From Pantoea phytobeneficialis (GTDB taxonomy: Bacteria > Pseudomonadota > Gammaproteobacteria > Enterobacterales > Enterobacteriaceae), in NCBI RefSeq assembly GCF_009728735.1, contig NZ_CP024636.1, positions 910,808 through 965,308 of the forward strand: DNA of 54,501 bases. Direction: 5' to 3'. Made by a program: the position numbers and the translations under genes. The notes beneath the pieces are model-generated. The model ran no database searches. It saw nothing but the letters and a program-made list of their open reading frames with translations, and was not told where the DNA came from. Shown in pieces: positions 46,672-54,407 of the stretch. How positions within the stretch are numbered: position 1 is the first letter of the stretch; the number at the start of each line of letters is the position of its first letter.

Positions 46672-47775
46672 ATGAGTGGCAGTCAGACCCTTGTGGTCAA
46701 GTTGGGTACCAGCGTTCTCACCGGCGGTTCACGTCGACTGAATCGGGCGCATATGGTGGAGCTGGTTCGTCAGTGTGCACAGCAGCACGCGGCGGGCCAT
46801 CGTATCGTTATCGTTACTTCGGGCGCTATGGCGGCCGGGCGCGAACACCTTGGTTACCCGGAACTGCCACCTACCATCGCCTCAAAGCAGCTGCTGGCTG
46901 CGGTGGGGCAGAGCCGTCTGATTCAATTGTGGGAGCAGTTGTTCTCCATTTATGGCATCCATATCGGCCAGATGCTGCTGACGCGTGCGGATATGGAAGA
47001 TCGCGAGCGCTTCCTGTATGCGCGCGATACGCTGCGTGCGCTGCTCGACAACCATATCGTGCCGGTGATCAACGAGAACGATGCGGTTGCTACCGCCGAA
47101 ATTAAAGTTGGCGATAACGACAACCTCTCCGCGCTGGCGGCAATGTTAGCCGGGGCCGACAAATTGTTGTTGCTGACCGATCAACAGGGGTTATTTACCG
47201 CTGATCCGCGTAGCAACCCGGAAGCTGAATTGATCAGCGATGTACACCAGATCGACGATGCGTTGCGTACCCTGGCGGGTGGCAGCGTCTCGGGCCTGGG
47301 CACTGGCGGTATGGCGACCAAGTTGCAGGCGGCGGATGTGGCCTGTCGCGCCGGTATCGACGTGATTATCGCTGCCGGAAGCCGTAGCAATGTGATTGGC
47401 GAAGTGATTGAAGGTAAGCCAGTTGGCACCCGTTTCCATGCTCAGCAAACGCCGCTGGAAAACCGTAAACGCTGGATCTTTGGCGCACCACCGGCCGGTG
47501 AACTCACCGTGGATGATGGTGCGCTGGCGGCGATTCTTGAACGCGGCAGCTCACTGCTGCCGAAGGGTATCCGTGAGGTGCAGGGCAACTTCTCGCGTGG
47601 GGAAGTGATCCGTATTCGTAGCCTTGAGGGGCGTGATATTGCCCACGGCGTAACGCGTTATAATAGCGATGCGATGCGGATGATCGCCGGGCATCACAGC
47701 CAGCAGATTGGCGAGATCCTCGGTTATGAATATGGCCCGGTGGCGGTGCACCGCGACGATATGATCGTCAGTTAA
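46672..47775 (+). CDS. proB: Glutamate 5-kinase
   Basis: 367 residues, same length as E. coli. The amino-acid kinase domain starts with [10 protein letters not shown] and includes [11 protein letters not shown] and NENDAVA; a PUA domain occupies about residues 280-360. It phosphorylates glutamate in proline synthesis and is feedback-inhibited by proline. The ATG at 46672 follows AGGA; a longer frame from 46582 is not homologous. It lies 10 bp before proA. Confidence 0.97.
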   Translation: MSGSQTLVVKLGTSVLTGGSRRLNRAHMVELVRQCAQQHAAGHRIVIVTSGAMAAGREHLGYPELPPTIASKQLLAAVGQSRLIQLWEQLFSIYGIHIGQMLLTRADMEDRERFLYARDTLRALLDNHIVPVINENDAVATAEIKVGDNDNLSALAAMLAGADKLLLLTDQQGLFTADPRSNPEAELISDVHQIDDALRTLAGGSVSGLGTGGMATKLQAADVACRAGIDVIIAAGSRSNVIGEVIEGKPVGTRFHAQQTPLENRKRWIFGAPPAGELTVDDGALAAILERGSSLLPKGIREVQGNFSRGEVIRIRSLEGRDIAHGVTRYNSDAMRMIAGHHSQQIGEILGYEYGPVAVHRDDMIVS

Positions 47776-47785
47776 GGAGCGGATG

Positions 47786-49039
47786 ATGTTAGAAGAAATG
47801 GGTAAAGCGGCGCGGGCAGCGTCGTACAAACTGGCGGAACTCTCCACCGCACAGAAAAATCAGGTGCTGCTGACCATCGCCGATCGGCTGGAAGCGGAAA
47901 GCGCAGATATCCTTGCGGCCAATGAGCTGGATCTGGCCGATGCGCGCCAGAACGGTATGAGCGAAGCGCTGCTGGATCGTCTGACACTCAACCCGCAGCG
48001 TCTGAAAGGTATTGCCGATGATGTGCGTCAGGTGTGCCGTCTGGCCGACCCGGTCGGGCAATTGATTGATGGCGGGTTGCTCGATAGCGGTCTGCGTATT
48101 GAACGTCGTCGCGTACCCCTCGGTGTGGTTGGGGTGATTTATGAAGCACGTCCCAATGTGACGGTGGATGTTGCATCGCTGTGTCTGAAAACCGGCAATG
48201 CGGCGATTCTGCGCGGCGGCAAAGAGACGTATCGTACCAACGCCGCGACAGTGCGGGTGATTCAGAATGCCCTGATGCAGCACGGTTTACCGGCGGGTGC
48301 GGTACAGGCGATTGAGAACCCGGATCGCGAACTGGTGAATCAACTGCTGAAGCTTGATCGCTATGTCGACATGCTGATCCCGCGTGGCGGCGCTGGCCTG
48401 CACAAGCTGTGCCGTGAAAACTCTACCATCCCGGTGATCACCGGCGGGATCGGCGTGTGTCATCTTTACCTTGATGAAACTATGGAGACAGAGGCGGCAT
48501 TGACGGTAATCGTTAACGCCAAAAAACAGCGCCCGAGTGCCTGTAACTCGCTGGAAACGCTGCTGATTCATCGTGATCAGGTGGCGCGTTTTATCCCGGC
48601 TTTCCTGCAACGGATGGCGGATGAAAAAATTACCCTGCACGCCGATGAAAACATAATTGGTCTGGTGCAGAACGGCCCGGCCAGCGTGGTTGCGGTGCAG
48701 GCTGCCGAGTATGACGATGAGTGGCTGTCGAACGATCTTAACGTCAAGCTGGTGGATAATATTGATGAGGCTATCGATCATATCCGTGAACACGGCACCC
48801 AGCACTCCGATGGCATCCTGACGCGCAGCATTGGCAATGCTAACCGCTTCGTTAATCAGGTGGATTCCTCGGCGGTGTACGTCAATGCCAGCACCCGTTT
48901 TACTGACGGCGGCCAGTTTGGTCTTGGGGCTGAAGTGGCAGTCAGCACGCAAAAACTGCATGCGCGCGGGCCAATGGGTCTGGAAGCGTTAACTACCTAC
49001 AAATGGATTGGCTGGGGCGACGATACGCCACGCGCTTGA
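47786..49039 (+). CDS. proA: Glutamate-5-semialdehyde dehydrogenase (gamma-glutamyl phosphate reductase)
   Basis: 417 residues, the E. coli length when the second of two adjacent ATGs (47786, MLEEMG) is used, with AAGGAG upstream. It is an aldehyde-dehydrogenase-fold enzyme with the likely catalytic Cys in [15 protein letters not shown]. It reduces gamma-glutamyl phosphate to glutamate semialdehyde for proline. It forms the proBA operon and ends before a terminator. Confidence 0.97.
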   Translation: MLEEMGKAARAASYKLAELSTAQKNQVLLTIADRLEAESADILAANELDLADARQNGMSEALLDRLTLNPQRLKGIADDVRQVCRLADPVGQLIDGGLLDSGLRIERRRVPLGVVGVIYEARPNVTVDVASLCLKTGNAAILRGGKETYRTNAATVRVIQNALMQHGLPAGAVQAIENPDRELVNQLLKLDRYVDMLIPRGGAGLHKLCRENSTIPVITGGIGVCHLYLDETMETEAALTVIVNAKKQRPSACNSLETLLIHRDQVARFIPAFLQRMADEKITLHADENIIGLVQNGPASVVAVQAAEYDDEWLSNDLNVKLVDNIDEAIDHIREHGTQHSDGILTRSIGNANRFVNQVDSSAVYVNASTRFTDGGQFGLGAEVAVSTQKLHARGPMGLEALTTYKWIGWGDDTPRA

Positions 49040-49058
49040 TGTGTTGTCAGATGAAAAA

Positions 49059-49085
49059 CAGGCACCTTTTATGGTGCCTTTTTTG
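49059..49085 (+). terminator. Terminator of proBA
   Basis: 7-bp stem AGGCACC / GGTGCCT, six-base loop and a run of T residues, 20 bp after the proA stop. Confidence 0.9.
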
Positions 49086-49095
49086 TCACTGATTT

Positions 49096-49116
49096 GTAGC
49101 GACGCGATTTATCGCG
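49096..49116. repeat. Single arm of the palindromic extragenic repeat
   Basis: One 21-bp arm in the orientation of 13243-13263 with one mismatch, between proA and the first DUF1471 gene. Confidence 0.75.
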
Positions 49117-49139
49117 CAACTGTCCAGTCTCCAGATGCG

Positions 49140-49163
49140 AAAAAGGCCGCCTTGCGGCGACCT
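49140..49163 (-). terminator. Terminator of the first DUF1471 gene
   Basis: On the minus strand GGTCGCC-GCAA-GGCGGCC followed by a T run forms a 7-bp stem with one G-T pair, 30 bp past the stop of the gene ending at 49193. Confidence 0.75.
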
Positions 49164-49192
49164 CTTCCGGCACGTCCCTGTACGACCATCCG

Positions 49193-49408
49193 TTATTTGT
49201 ACAGTTCTGCGGTCATGTGAACACGGTTATTGGTGTTCGCTTCGGTGATTTTGTACTGTGCACCCTGCTGTGCTGCCTGCGCGGCGATTTTCGCTTCTGC
49301 ACCGTCCAGCGTTGAAGAGGTAACAGAGATGCTTTGCGCGAAGCTGGCTGCTGACATCAGGGAAAGAGCGGCGACAGCGGCGATTGACAGTGCTTTGATA
49401 GTTTTCAT
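49193..49408 (-). CDS. DUF1471 (YdgH/BhsA/McbA-family) small periplasmic protein
   Basis: 71 residues: signal peptide to about residue 24 (AASFA-QS), then one DUF1471 domain with TLDGAEAKIAAQAAQQGAQYKIT. E. coli relatives (BhsA, McbA, YahO and others) are induced by stress and affect biofilm or surface properties; the molecular action is not known. It is a tandem paralogue of the gene at 49532-49741. E. coli has no such pair between proA and thrW. Confidence 0.88.
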   Translation of the reverse strand: MKTIKALSIAAVAALSLMSAASFAQSISVTSSTLDGAEAKIAAQAAQQGAQYKITEANTNNRVHMTAELYK

Positions 49409-49531
49409 GGTCTTAATCCTTAATTTGTTTGTTTGGAAGGCTGTGTTCCTTCGATGAAAGTAATAATAACTACAGTTATCGTTTCATAATTGATAATTAG
49501 TGCGATAACTGTGATCGTGCTAATTATTACC

Positions 49532-49741
49532 CTATTTAGTCAGTTCAGCTGACAGGTAAGCACCGTTGTCCACGCGTGCGCCGGTGATTTTGTATGACGC
49601 CCCTGCCTGTTTGGCCTGTGCAGCGATTTTGGCTTCTGCGCCATCCAGGGTAGAAGCGGAGGCAGTGATGCTCTGCGCAAAGCTACCGAAAGAAACCAGT
49701 GACAGGGCGGCAACTGCAACGAAAGTTTTGATGGATTTCAT
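49532..49741 (-). CDS. DUF1471 (YdgH/BhsA/McbA-family) small periplasmic protein, paralogue
   Basis: 69 residues from the ATG at 49741, chosen because AGGA lies seven bases upstream; an ATG two codons earlier is too close to that site. The signal peptide ends near GSFA-QS. The mature part shares STLDGAEAKIAAQA and ASYKIT with the neighbour at 49193, so the pair arose by tandem duplication. They are separated by 123 bp of AT-rich DNA that probably carries a separate promoter. Function unknown beyond the family's stress association. Confidence 0.88.
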   Translation of the reverse strand: MKSIKTFVAVAALSLVSFGSFAQSITASASTLDGAEAKIAAQAKQAGASYKITGARVDNGAYLSAELTK

Positions 49742-50123
49742 GGTCATTTCCTCAGAAGTTTGTTTAATCGGTGAGGCGTTGTGCCTCGATGTGAGAGAGA
49801 ATAGACCTGTCGCCGGGTGAGTAAAAGCTGAGGGATTTGCTGAAAGAATTCAAAAAAATTGAATATAATATGCGCGATGAATCTTTCCTGTTCAGCAGAC
49901 ACCTTTGGTTGAAGGAGTCGCAGCGGCGCGATTTATCGTGCGGTTTTCAGGCAACTCCGGGGTTTAAACCCGCGCGATAAATCGCGCCGCTACCTACAGG
50001 TGGGTGTTTGCGATATGAACGGTTTTATCAGGGAATGCTGATAAGTTCCGCCCGCGGTATGTTGCCACTTGACTCGTTTGGCGGTTTTTTCTAACTTATT
50101 GCCCCGTAGTTACCCGCCTCAAT
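49742..50123. other. Intergenic region before tRNA-Thr
   Basis: About 380 bp without a gene. It holds the promoter side of the DUF1471 gene, a full palindromic repeat (49920-49993) and the likely tRNA-Thr promoter. No open frame with recognisable coding features was seen. Confidence 0.7.
49920..49993. repeat. Palindromic extragenic repeat, second full copy
   Basis: Two inverted 21-bp arms (core CGATAAATCGCGCCGCT) flank a 32-bp spacer. The left arm has two mismatches to the copy at 13243. The spacer differs from the 10-bp spacer of the other full copy. Confidence 0.82.
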
Positions 50124-50199
50124 GCCGGTATAGCTCAGTTGGTAGAGCAGCGCATTCGTAATGCGAAGGTCGTAGGTTCGACTCCTATTACCGGCACCA
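50124..50199 (+). tRNA. thrW: tRNA-Thr (CGT)
   Basis: 76-base cloverleaf with acceptor GCCGGTA / TACCGGC, anticodon CGT, T loop GGTTCGACTCC and encoded CCA at 50197-50199. Almost identical to E. coli thrW, which also follows proBA and is a known integration site (prophage CP4-6 in K-12). The DNA after it is AT-rich and accessory. Confidence 0.97.
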
Positions 50200-50384
50200 T
50201 GTAATTTCAATTACCTACTTTAGTTTCAGGCCAATAACGTTCTCCCTTTTACAATGCACACTCCAAATTGTATCCAGCTTTCGTGCAGGTGATGCCAGGT
50301 GATTTATGTCAGAGGCGATCTGAGTTATCTTACCCGTTTAAATATATATACTATCAGCGTAACAAAAATAATGAATCCAGAGAT

Positions 50385-50440
50385 GAATTAATCGTATTTC
50401 TTCAGTGCGAGTATATTGTTTTTAGTTGTAAAAAAAACCT
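50385..50440. repeat. Module-end repeat, copy 1
   Basis: About 55 bp (AATCGTATTTCTTCAGT, then TATATTGTTTTT) recurs with a few differences at 52860-52913. It covers the last codons and 3' flank of the frameshifted DUF943 gene, so the repeat marks the end of a toxin-immunity module. Confidence 0.75.
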
Positions 50441-50855
50441 CTGTTTCTACTCCACCCAATATTTATTAGTGGGTCTTTCTTAATGCATCTAGCCTCGGTT
50501 GGTATTTCATAAAAACATAGCAAATCTGAGTCCTCATCCGTTCCACGGTCAACTCGAAATCCATCGCCAAATCCTTGTATAGATATACTGTAGTAACCAT
50601 CATCACGTTTGTGTGGAATGTTATATTTTTCATTAATTATTTTTTTGTTGTTCTCCCACCATGTAATTTGCATTTTTTTTAAATGGGGGAAATTTCTGAC
50701 CAGTATGACGTCACCATGACAGTCATAAACTTTCTTGCATTCATTTTTACCATATACTGCAACTATCTCAACAGGAGTTAAAAAACTCCAAAGAATGTAG
50801 GTAAGCCCTGAAAAAATATCATTCCTATGAAAGTTCTTATTTTGTGTTTATTCAT
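50422..50855 (-). pseudogene. Frameshifted DUF943-family putative immunity gene
   Basis: From ATG 50855 the frame reads MNKHKIRTFIGMIFFQGLPT and stops after 25 codons. Shifting by one base at the A run 50780-50785 restores TPVEIVAVYGKNECKKVYD and continues without a stop to 50422. The reconstructed protein parallels the intact DUF943 protein at 51016-51405 (PVEIVAV, LVR-FP-LK, TDEDSDLLCF, CIKKDPL, IGWS). One T appears lost from a homopolymer. The ATG overlaps the stop of a toxin tail remnant. It could be phase-variable, or a sequencing slip. Confidence 0.8.
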
Positions 50856-50973
50856 TTTTCCAGCCGCTTATGTCAACAGTCGCGTTCATTTCTGTAATAA
50901 ACGGTTTGTAGTCATATTCATCCCAACGCTGAAGAGTGAACCACAACCTGAAAATGCGGAGTTGCTTATAAAT
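50848..50973 (-). pseudogene. Orphan C-terminal remnant of a DUF3289-like toxin
   Basis: About 41 codons without a start encode IYKQLRIFRLWFTLQRWDEY and then KPFITEMNATV, closely matching the last residues of the toxin at 51410-52663 (YNKFRIFRLWFTLQRW, QPFITEMNAT). An in-frame stop lies directly upstream, so it is a headless tail. It runs into the frameshifted immunity gene, keeping the toxin-immunity order. Confidence 0.8.
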
Positions 50974-51015
50974 TTACCTCAGACACGCTAAATTTAAATG
51001 TTTTTTGATGCAACT

Positions 51016-51405
51016 CTATCTATAAAATTGCCCAGAATTCTTACTCCATCCGATCCATAATAAAGGGTCCTTCTTAATGCAATGTGAAGAAAAAACCATA
51101 TCATTGAAGCATAATAGATCAGAATCTTCATCAGTTCCATGATCCGGTTGATAACCTTCTCCGAAATTTTGAATGAATACATTGTAATAACCGTCGCTTT
51201 GTATATGAGGAACTCCATACTTTTCCTTTAACCATTTTTTATTAGCTTCCCACCATGCAATTTGCCTGTTTTTTAAAAATGGAAAATGTCTGACAAGAAG
51301 GACATCATCATGCACAGCAACAATCTCAACAGGTATTATTATTTTGCTTGAAATGTAAGCAAAGAGAAGAAATACTATTAATCCAGGTAGAGATTTTTTA
51401 TACAT
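51016..51405 (-). CDS. DUF943-family protein, putative immunity protein
   Basis: 129 residues with an N-terminal membrane anchor (LPGLIVFLLFAYISSKIII) and an extracytoplasmic domain starting PVEIVAVHDDVLLV. The motifs KRQIAWW-like, SDGYYNVFI and TDEDSDLLCF fit DUF943, a family often found beside PAAR or Rhs toxins in enterobacteria. It starts 4 bp after the toxin stop, so it is translationally linked. A periplasm-facing immunity role against the upstream toxin is inferred. Confidence 0.8.
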   Translation of the reverse strand: MYKKSLPGLIVFLLFAYISSKIIIPVEIVAVHDDVLLVRHFPFLKNRQIAWWEANKKWLKEKYGVPHIQSDGYYNVFIQNFGEGYQPDHGTDEDSDLLCFNDMVFSSHCIKKDPLLWIGWSKNSGQFYR

Positions 51406-51409
51406 ATCT

Positions 51410-52663
51410 TCACCCGTATATCTCTAAAGTAGCATTCATCTCAGTGATGAATGGTTGATAATTGTACTTACTCCACCGTTGAAGAGTAAACCATAAACGA
51501 AAAATTCTAAACTTATTATAAAGCGGATTTTTAATGTCAAGATCATCTAAGCCGAAATGGTCCTGGATACGATAATGTATGATGGCATGGTATTTGTTAC
51601 TTTGGATGGAAATTGATTCAATGGTTATGTAAGTTGACCATGTATCATGGACGCTGATTACAAGTCCATTTATTCTGTCTATTATAAGATTAAATTTAGG
51701 AAGGATGGAGTTTTTATTTAATAAGGTCTTAAATACTTCTTTTTTTGTGTGTGGGATTGTTCTTTTTTCATAATCAATGATGTCTTTTAATGTGTTTTTT
51801 ATGGTTAGCAATGAGCTATGTTTAGATTCGTCATTTAGTATCTGCTGTTTCAATGCCTTATCCAGTAGCGAACTCCTGAAGGTCTTTCCTGTATTTCCCT
51901 GCATATGCGTAATCATCTCAGTGATCACATTTTTATATTCACCATGAAAGGAAAACAGCTTCGCCAGCTCGCGAAACTCGTCAAACATCAATGCAGCACA
52001 TTGTTCTTTACTGACGGATGGCATTTCTTTTAACCCAAAATCAGGCAATGAATACGGGGATTTGAATATATGGGATCCGATGGGCGCTTTTAATTTCAGA
52101 GTATGTGGACTAACCTTCGTAGAAACGTCATGCACGTCAATATTAAAACGGTCTCTCAGTGCGACAATATCCAGATCACCATGCCGCATATCGTCAGCCT
52201 GATAATCATCCATCTGTCTTAGGGTTTGAAAAATCAGCGCGGGTAGGGGCAGCGGTTCAGGTTTTATATCGTCCCTGATTGTTGGTGCGACTTGTGTAAG
52301 TTCAGACTGCATTTCAGGCTGCCGCTCAGTTGCTAAAGGAAAAGTTCTTTCCCCCATTCCCCGTATCCCCGCAACATCTTCCTGCGTATAAGTTGGGTAA
52401 AGATTGGAAGGAATAATTTTCGCCTTGCAGGGGCAAGATCTATGGCTGTCCAACGACCCGGCAATACGTTTATTATCGGGTCCGCTGGTATAGTGAGATA
52501 TACCGCCAATGATTCGATACGTTTTGCCATTTTTCCCACAGGTAACAGGATCGCCTTCCCTTGCCTGAGGCTTGCCGAAAGAAAAACCCTGCGCTGTTCC
52601 TGCGGTAATTTTACCGCCGCATTTAGTCTTGTCACCCTGACAAAGCACGATGCCTTTCGCCAT
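51410..52663 (-). CDS. PAAR-domain toxin with DUF3289-like C-terminus (putative T6SS effector)
   Basis: 417 residues. Residues about 1-85 are a PAAR-like spike tip with cysteine pairs (GDKTKCGGK, PVTCGKNGK, SCPCKAK). A short linker (about 86-140) follows, then a DUF3289-like domain from about 160 to the end with HMQGNTGKTFRSSLL, RIQDHFGLDDLDI and FRIFRLWFTLQRW. The family name is recalled from these motifs, and its activity is unknown to me. The head is 101 of 103 residues identical to the next toxin at 53250-54407. It is followed by a DUF943 immunity candidate. Delivery by a type VI system is inferred; none is in the window. Confidence 0.82.
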   Translation of the reverse strand: MAKGIVLCQGDKTKCGGKITAGTAQGFSFGKPQAREGDPVTCGKNGKTYRIIGGISHYTSGPDNKRIAGSLDSHRSCPCKAKIIPSNLYPTYTQEDVAGIRGMGERTFPLATERQPEMQSELTQVAPTIRDDIKPEPLPLPALIFQTLRQMDDYQADDMRHGDLDIVALRDRFNIDVHDVSTKVSPHTLKLKAPIGSHIFKSPYSLPDFGLKEMPSVSKEQCAALMFDEFRELAKLFSFHGEYKNVITEMITHMQGNTGKTFRSSLLDKALKQQILNDESKHSSLLTIKNTLKDIIDYEKRTIPHTKKEVFKTLLNKNSILPKFNLIIDRINGLVISVHDTWSTYITIESISIQSNKYHAIIHYRIQDHFGLDDLDIKNPLYNKFRIFRLWFTLQRWSKYNYQPFITEMNATLEIYG

Positions 52664-52757
52664 TTCCCTGGTCCTGTGTTGCCCTTTTATCCGTCAGCGG
52701 GGGAGTCTACTTTTTAATCGGTAGTGAGTAAATCAGCAAAAATCATTTGATGCAGGG
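52357..52757. repeat. PAAR-head repeat, copy A
   Basis: About 400 bp covering the first 103 codons and the 94-bp upstream region of the PAAR gene. It recurs at 54101-54501 with only a few mismatches (offset 1744 bp); the upstream 94 bp look identical. The copy B match is cut by the window end, so the true repeat may be longer. Confidence 0.9.
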
Positions 52758-52859
52758 AAATTCAAAAAATGTGAAGCTGCTCTGATTAAAATTGATTGGT
52801 CTGTTTTGATTTTTTCAAACTATCTTTTGACGTAATTAAATAGTTATTGACAATATGTT

Positions 52860-52913
52860 GAATAATCGTATTTCTTCAGTCTGAATATATTGTTTTTTAG
52901 TTGTAAGAAACCT
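52860..52913. repeat. Module-end repeat, copy 2
   Basis: Imperfect copy of 50385-50440 sharing AATCGTATTTCTTCAGT and TATATTGTTTTTTAGTTGTAA-like sequence. Here it sits beyond the immunity gene of the second module. Confidence 0.75.
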
Positions 52914-52950
52914 ATTTTTGCTTATGAAGCCATTTCACGATGATACATCG
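52897..52950 (-). pseudogene. Fossil 3' end of a DUF943-like gene
   Basis: On the minus strand the frame VKWLHKQK-stop-VSYN-stop aligns with the C-terminus IGWSRNRGFFYN-stop of the frameshifted immunity gene at 50422, and the 3' flank matches it too. Too short to be certain; the flank repeat makes common origin likely. Confidence 0.5.
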
Positions 52951-52996
52951 ATTTTGTTAATTATTATAAAAAGTTTATGTCTGGGTGGATTCAGGA

Positions 52997-53272
52997 TTAT
53001 CTTACTTTTTTGAATATAATCAGGATCAGGGGAACGCAAATAATAAAACCCAAAAAGGCTGTGTTAATAATTACATTTAATGATTCAATTAAAGATTCAG
53101 TTATTGCCCAATGCTCGGTCACGGGTATGGTTTTGGTAAGCTGCATTGATTGTTTATCGTAGATATCAGAGTAGGAAAAAGATGATATCATCAAACCCAA
53201 AAAGTAGAATATGGATACAATTCCAATCCCACTCCAACGCAGAAAGAATTTAGTCTTGTTCGTTAATGTCAT
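52997..53272 (-). CDS. Small membrane protein, putative immunity to the second PAAR toxin
   Basis: 91 residues with two predicted membrane helices (about 15-35, SGIGIVSIFYFLGLMISS, and about 68-88, TAFLGFIICVPLILIIF) and a hydrophilic middle that would face the periplasm. The ATG at 53272 follows GGAGG at five bases; it lies inside the toxin gene, overlapping it by 23 bp. No family recognised. The immunity role is inferred from overlap, size and position. A periplasmic loop would suit a cell-wall or lipid-acting toxin. Confidence 0.72.
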   Translation of the reverse strand: MTLTNKTKFFLRWSGIGIVSIFYFLGLMISSFSYSDIYDKQSMQLTKTIPVTEHWAITESLIESLNVIINTAFLGFIICVPLILIIFKKVR

Positions 53273-54407
53273 AAGAACCTCCAGGAAGGCCACCAATGGT
53301 TCCACCTGAGTACGGAGATAAAGAATTGCCAGTAGTAGCGATTTCCGCAGCAACTTGGTCGATCATTCTGCCGGGATATTTTTCTAAAGGGTGGATGCTA
53401 TCATTATTAGGATATTGTGTTTTAAAATTTTTTGTCATCTCCATGACGGACATAGAAGACATATCCGCTGCTCTTTTTGCTAAATGTCGTTGCAGAGAAA
53501 TCGGGACGGTAAAGTCGTCCTCTGCTTCGATGGGTAAATGAGTAGTAAGCGAAGTATAACCACTTTTAAATAGTTTTGAGCCAGAGAGTTTTATTCCAGA
53601 AACTGAATGTGTTGTACAGTTATTCCCAGTGACATCATACTCGTCTATCGTACAACCTCTCCTTTTGGTTGTTTCATTCATTTTCTCTGTTTGAATTGCT
53701 GGATTGTCCTTAATCCAAAGATCTTCAAAGTACGTTCTGATCAATCTTTTGTCTGCATCATCAATACGAAAGACACGAGCATTCATTCTATGGAGTTCCT
53801 TTTTATAGTAGACCTCTGCATCTTCATCTTTTAAAAAATTAAGAATTCCATCTCCTGTGAATCCACCAGGCCCGGTTCTACCAAACCGCCCATAGGTATA
53901 AAGGTATATGCGGTCATTTTCATGTACAGAAACAAACGTGTGTCCTGCACCGATGATTTCTGTCCAGATATAAACGCCATCTGGTATAGGTTTTTCATTT
54001 TGTTGGCTGATAACAAGTTGCCTGTTTTGCTCCAGAAGATTTTGGATAAATTGATTCGGTTTTGTTGCCGTTTCAGCAGGCACTTGTTTGGTGGCATCCA
54101 TCCCCCGTATCCCCGCAACATCTTCCTGCGTATAAGTTGGGTAAAGATTGGAAGGAATAATTTTCGCCTTGCAGGGGCAAGAGTTATGGCTGTCCAACGA
54201 CCCGGCAATACGTTTATTATCGGGTCCGCTGGTATAGTGAGATATATCGCCAATGATTCGATACGTTTTGCCATTTTTCCCACAGGTAACAGGATCGCCT
54301 TCCCTTGCCTGAGGCTTGCCGAAAGAAAAACCCTGCGCTGTTCCTGCGGTAATTTTACCGCCGCATTTAGTCTTGTCACCCTGACAAAGCACGATGCCTT
54401 TCGCCAT
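53250..54407 (-). CDS. PAAR-domain toxin with permuted NlpC/P60-like (LRAT-type) C-terminus (putative T6SS effector)
   Basis: 385 residues. The PAAR head (about 1-85) is nearly identical to that of the toxin at 51410-52663. The C-terminus is unrelated to it from about residue 105. IPDGVYIWTEIIGAGHTFVS contains His156 and DVTGNNCTTHSVSGIK contains Cys264. His before Cys with an N-C-x-x-(F/H) motif is typical of circularly permuted NlpC/P60 or LRAT-like thiol hydrolases, including peptidoglycan amidases and lipid acyl hydrolases. The assignment is by motif only. The immunity candidate overlaps its 3' end. Confidence 0.78.
   Translation of the reverse strand: MAKGIVLCQGDKTKCGGKITAGTAQGFSFGKPQAREGDPVTCGKNGKTYRIIGDISHYTSGPDNKRIAGSLDSHNSCPCKAKIIPSNLYPTYTQEDVAGIRGMDATKQVPAETATKPNQFIQNLLEQNRQLVISQQNEKPIPDGVYIWTEIIGAGHTFVSVHENDRIYLYTYGRFGRTGPGGFTGDGILNFLKDEDAEVYYKKELHRMNARVFRIDDADKRLIRTYFEDLWIKDNPAIQTEKMNETTKRRGCTIDEYDVTGNNCTTHSVSGIKLSGSKLFKSGYTSLTTHLPIEAEDDFTVPISLQRHLAKRAADMSSMSVMEMTKNFKTQYPNNDSIHPLEKYPGRMIDQVAAEIATTGNSLSPYSGGTIGGLPGGSYDINEQD

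Larger units (their letters stand above)
52664..52996. other. Intergenic region between toxin modules
   Basis: About 330 AT-rich bases between the PAAR gene start and the upstream immunity gene. It holds the copied PAAR promoter region (to at least 52757), the module-end repeat (52860-52913) and a decayed DUF943 tail (52897-52950). No intact gene. Confidence 0.75.
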
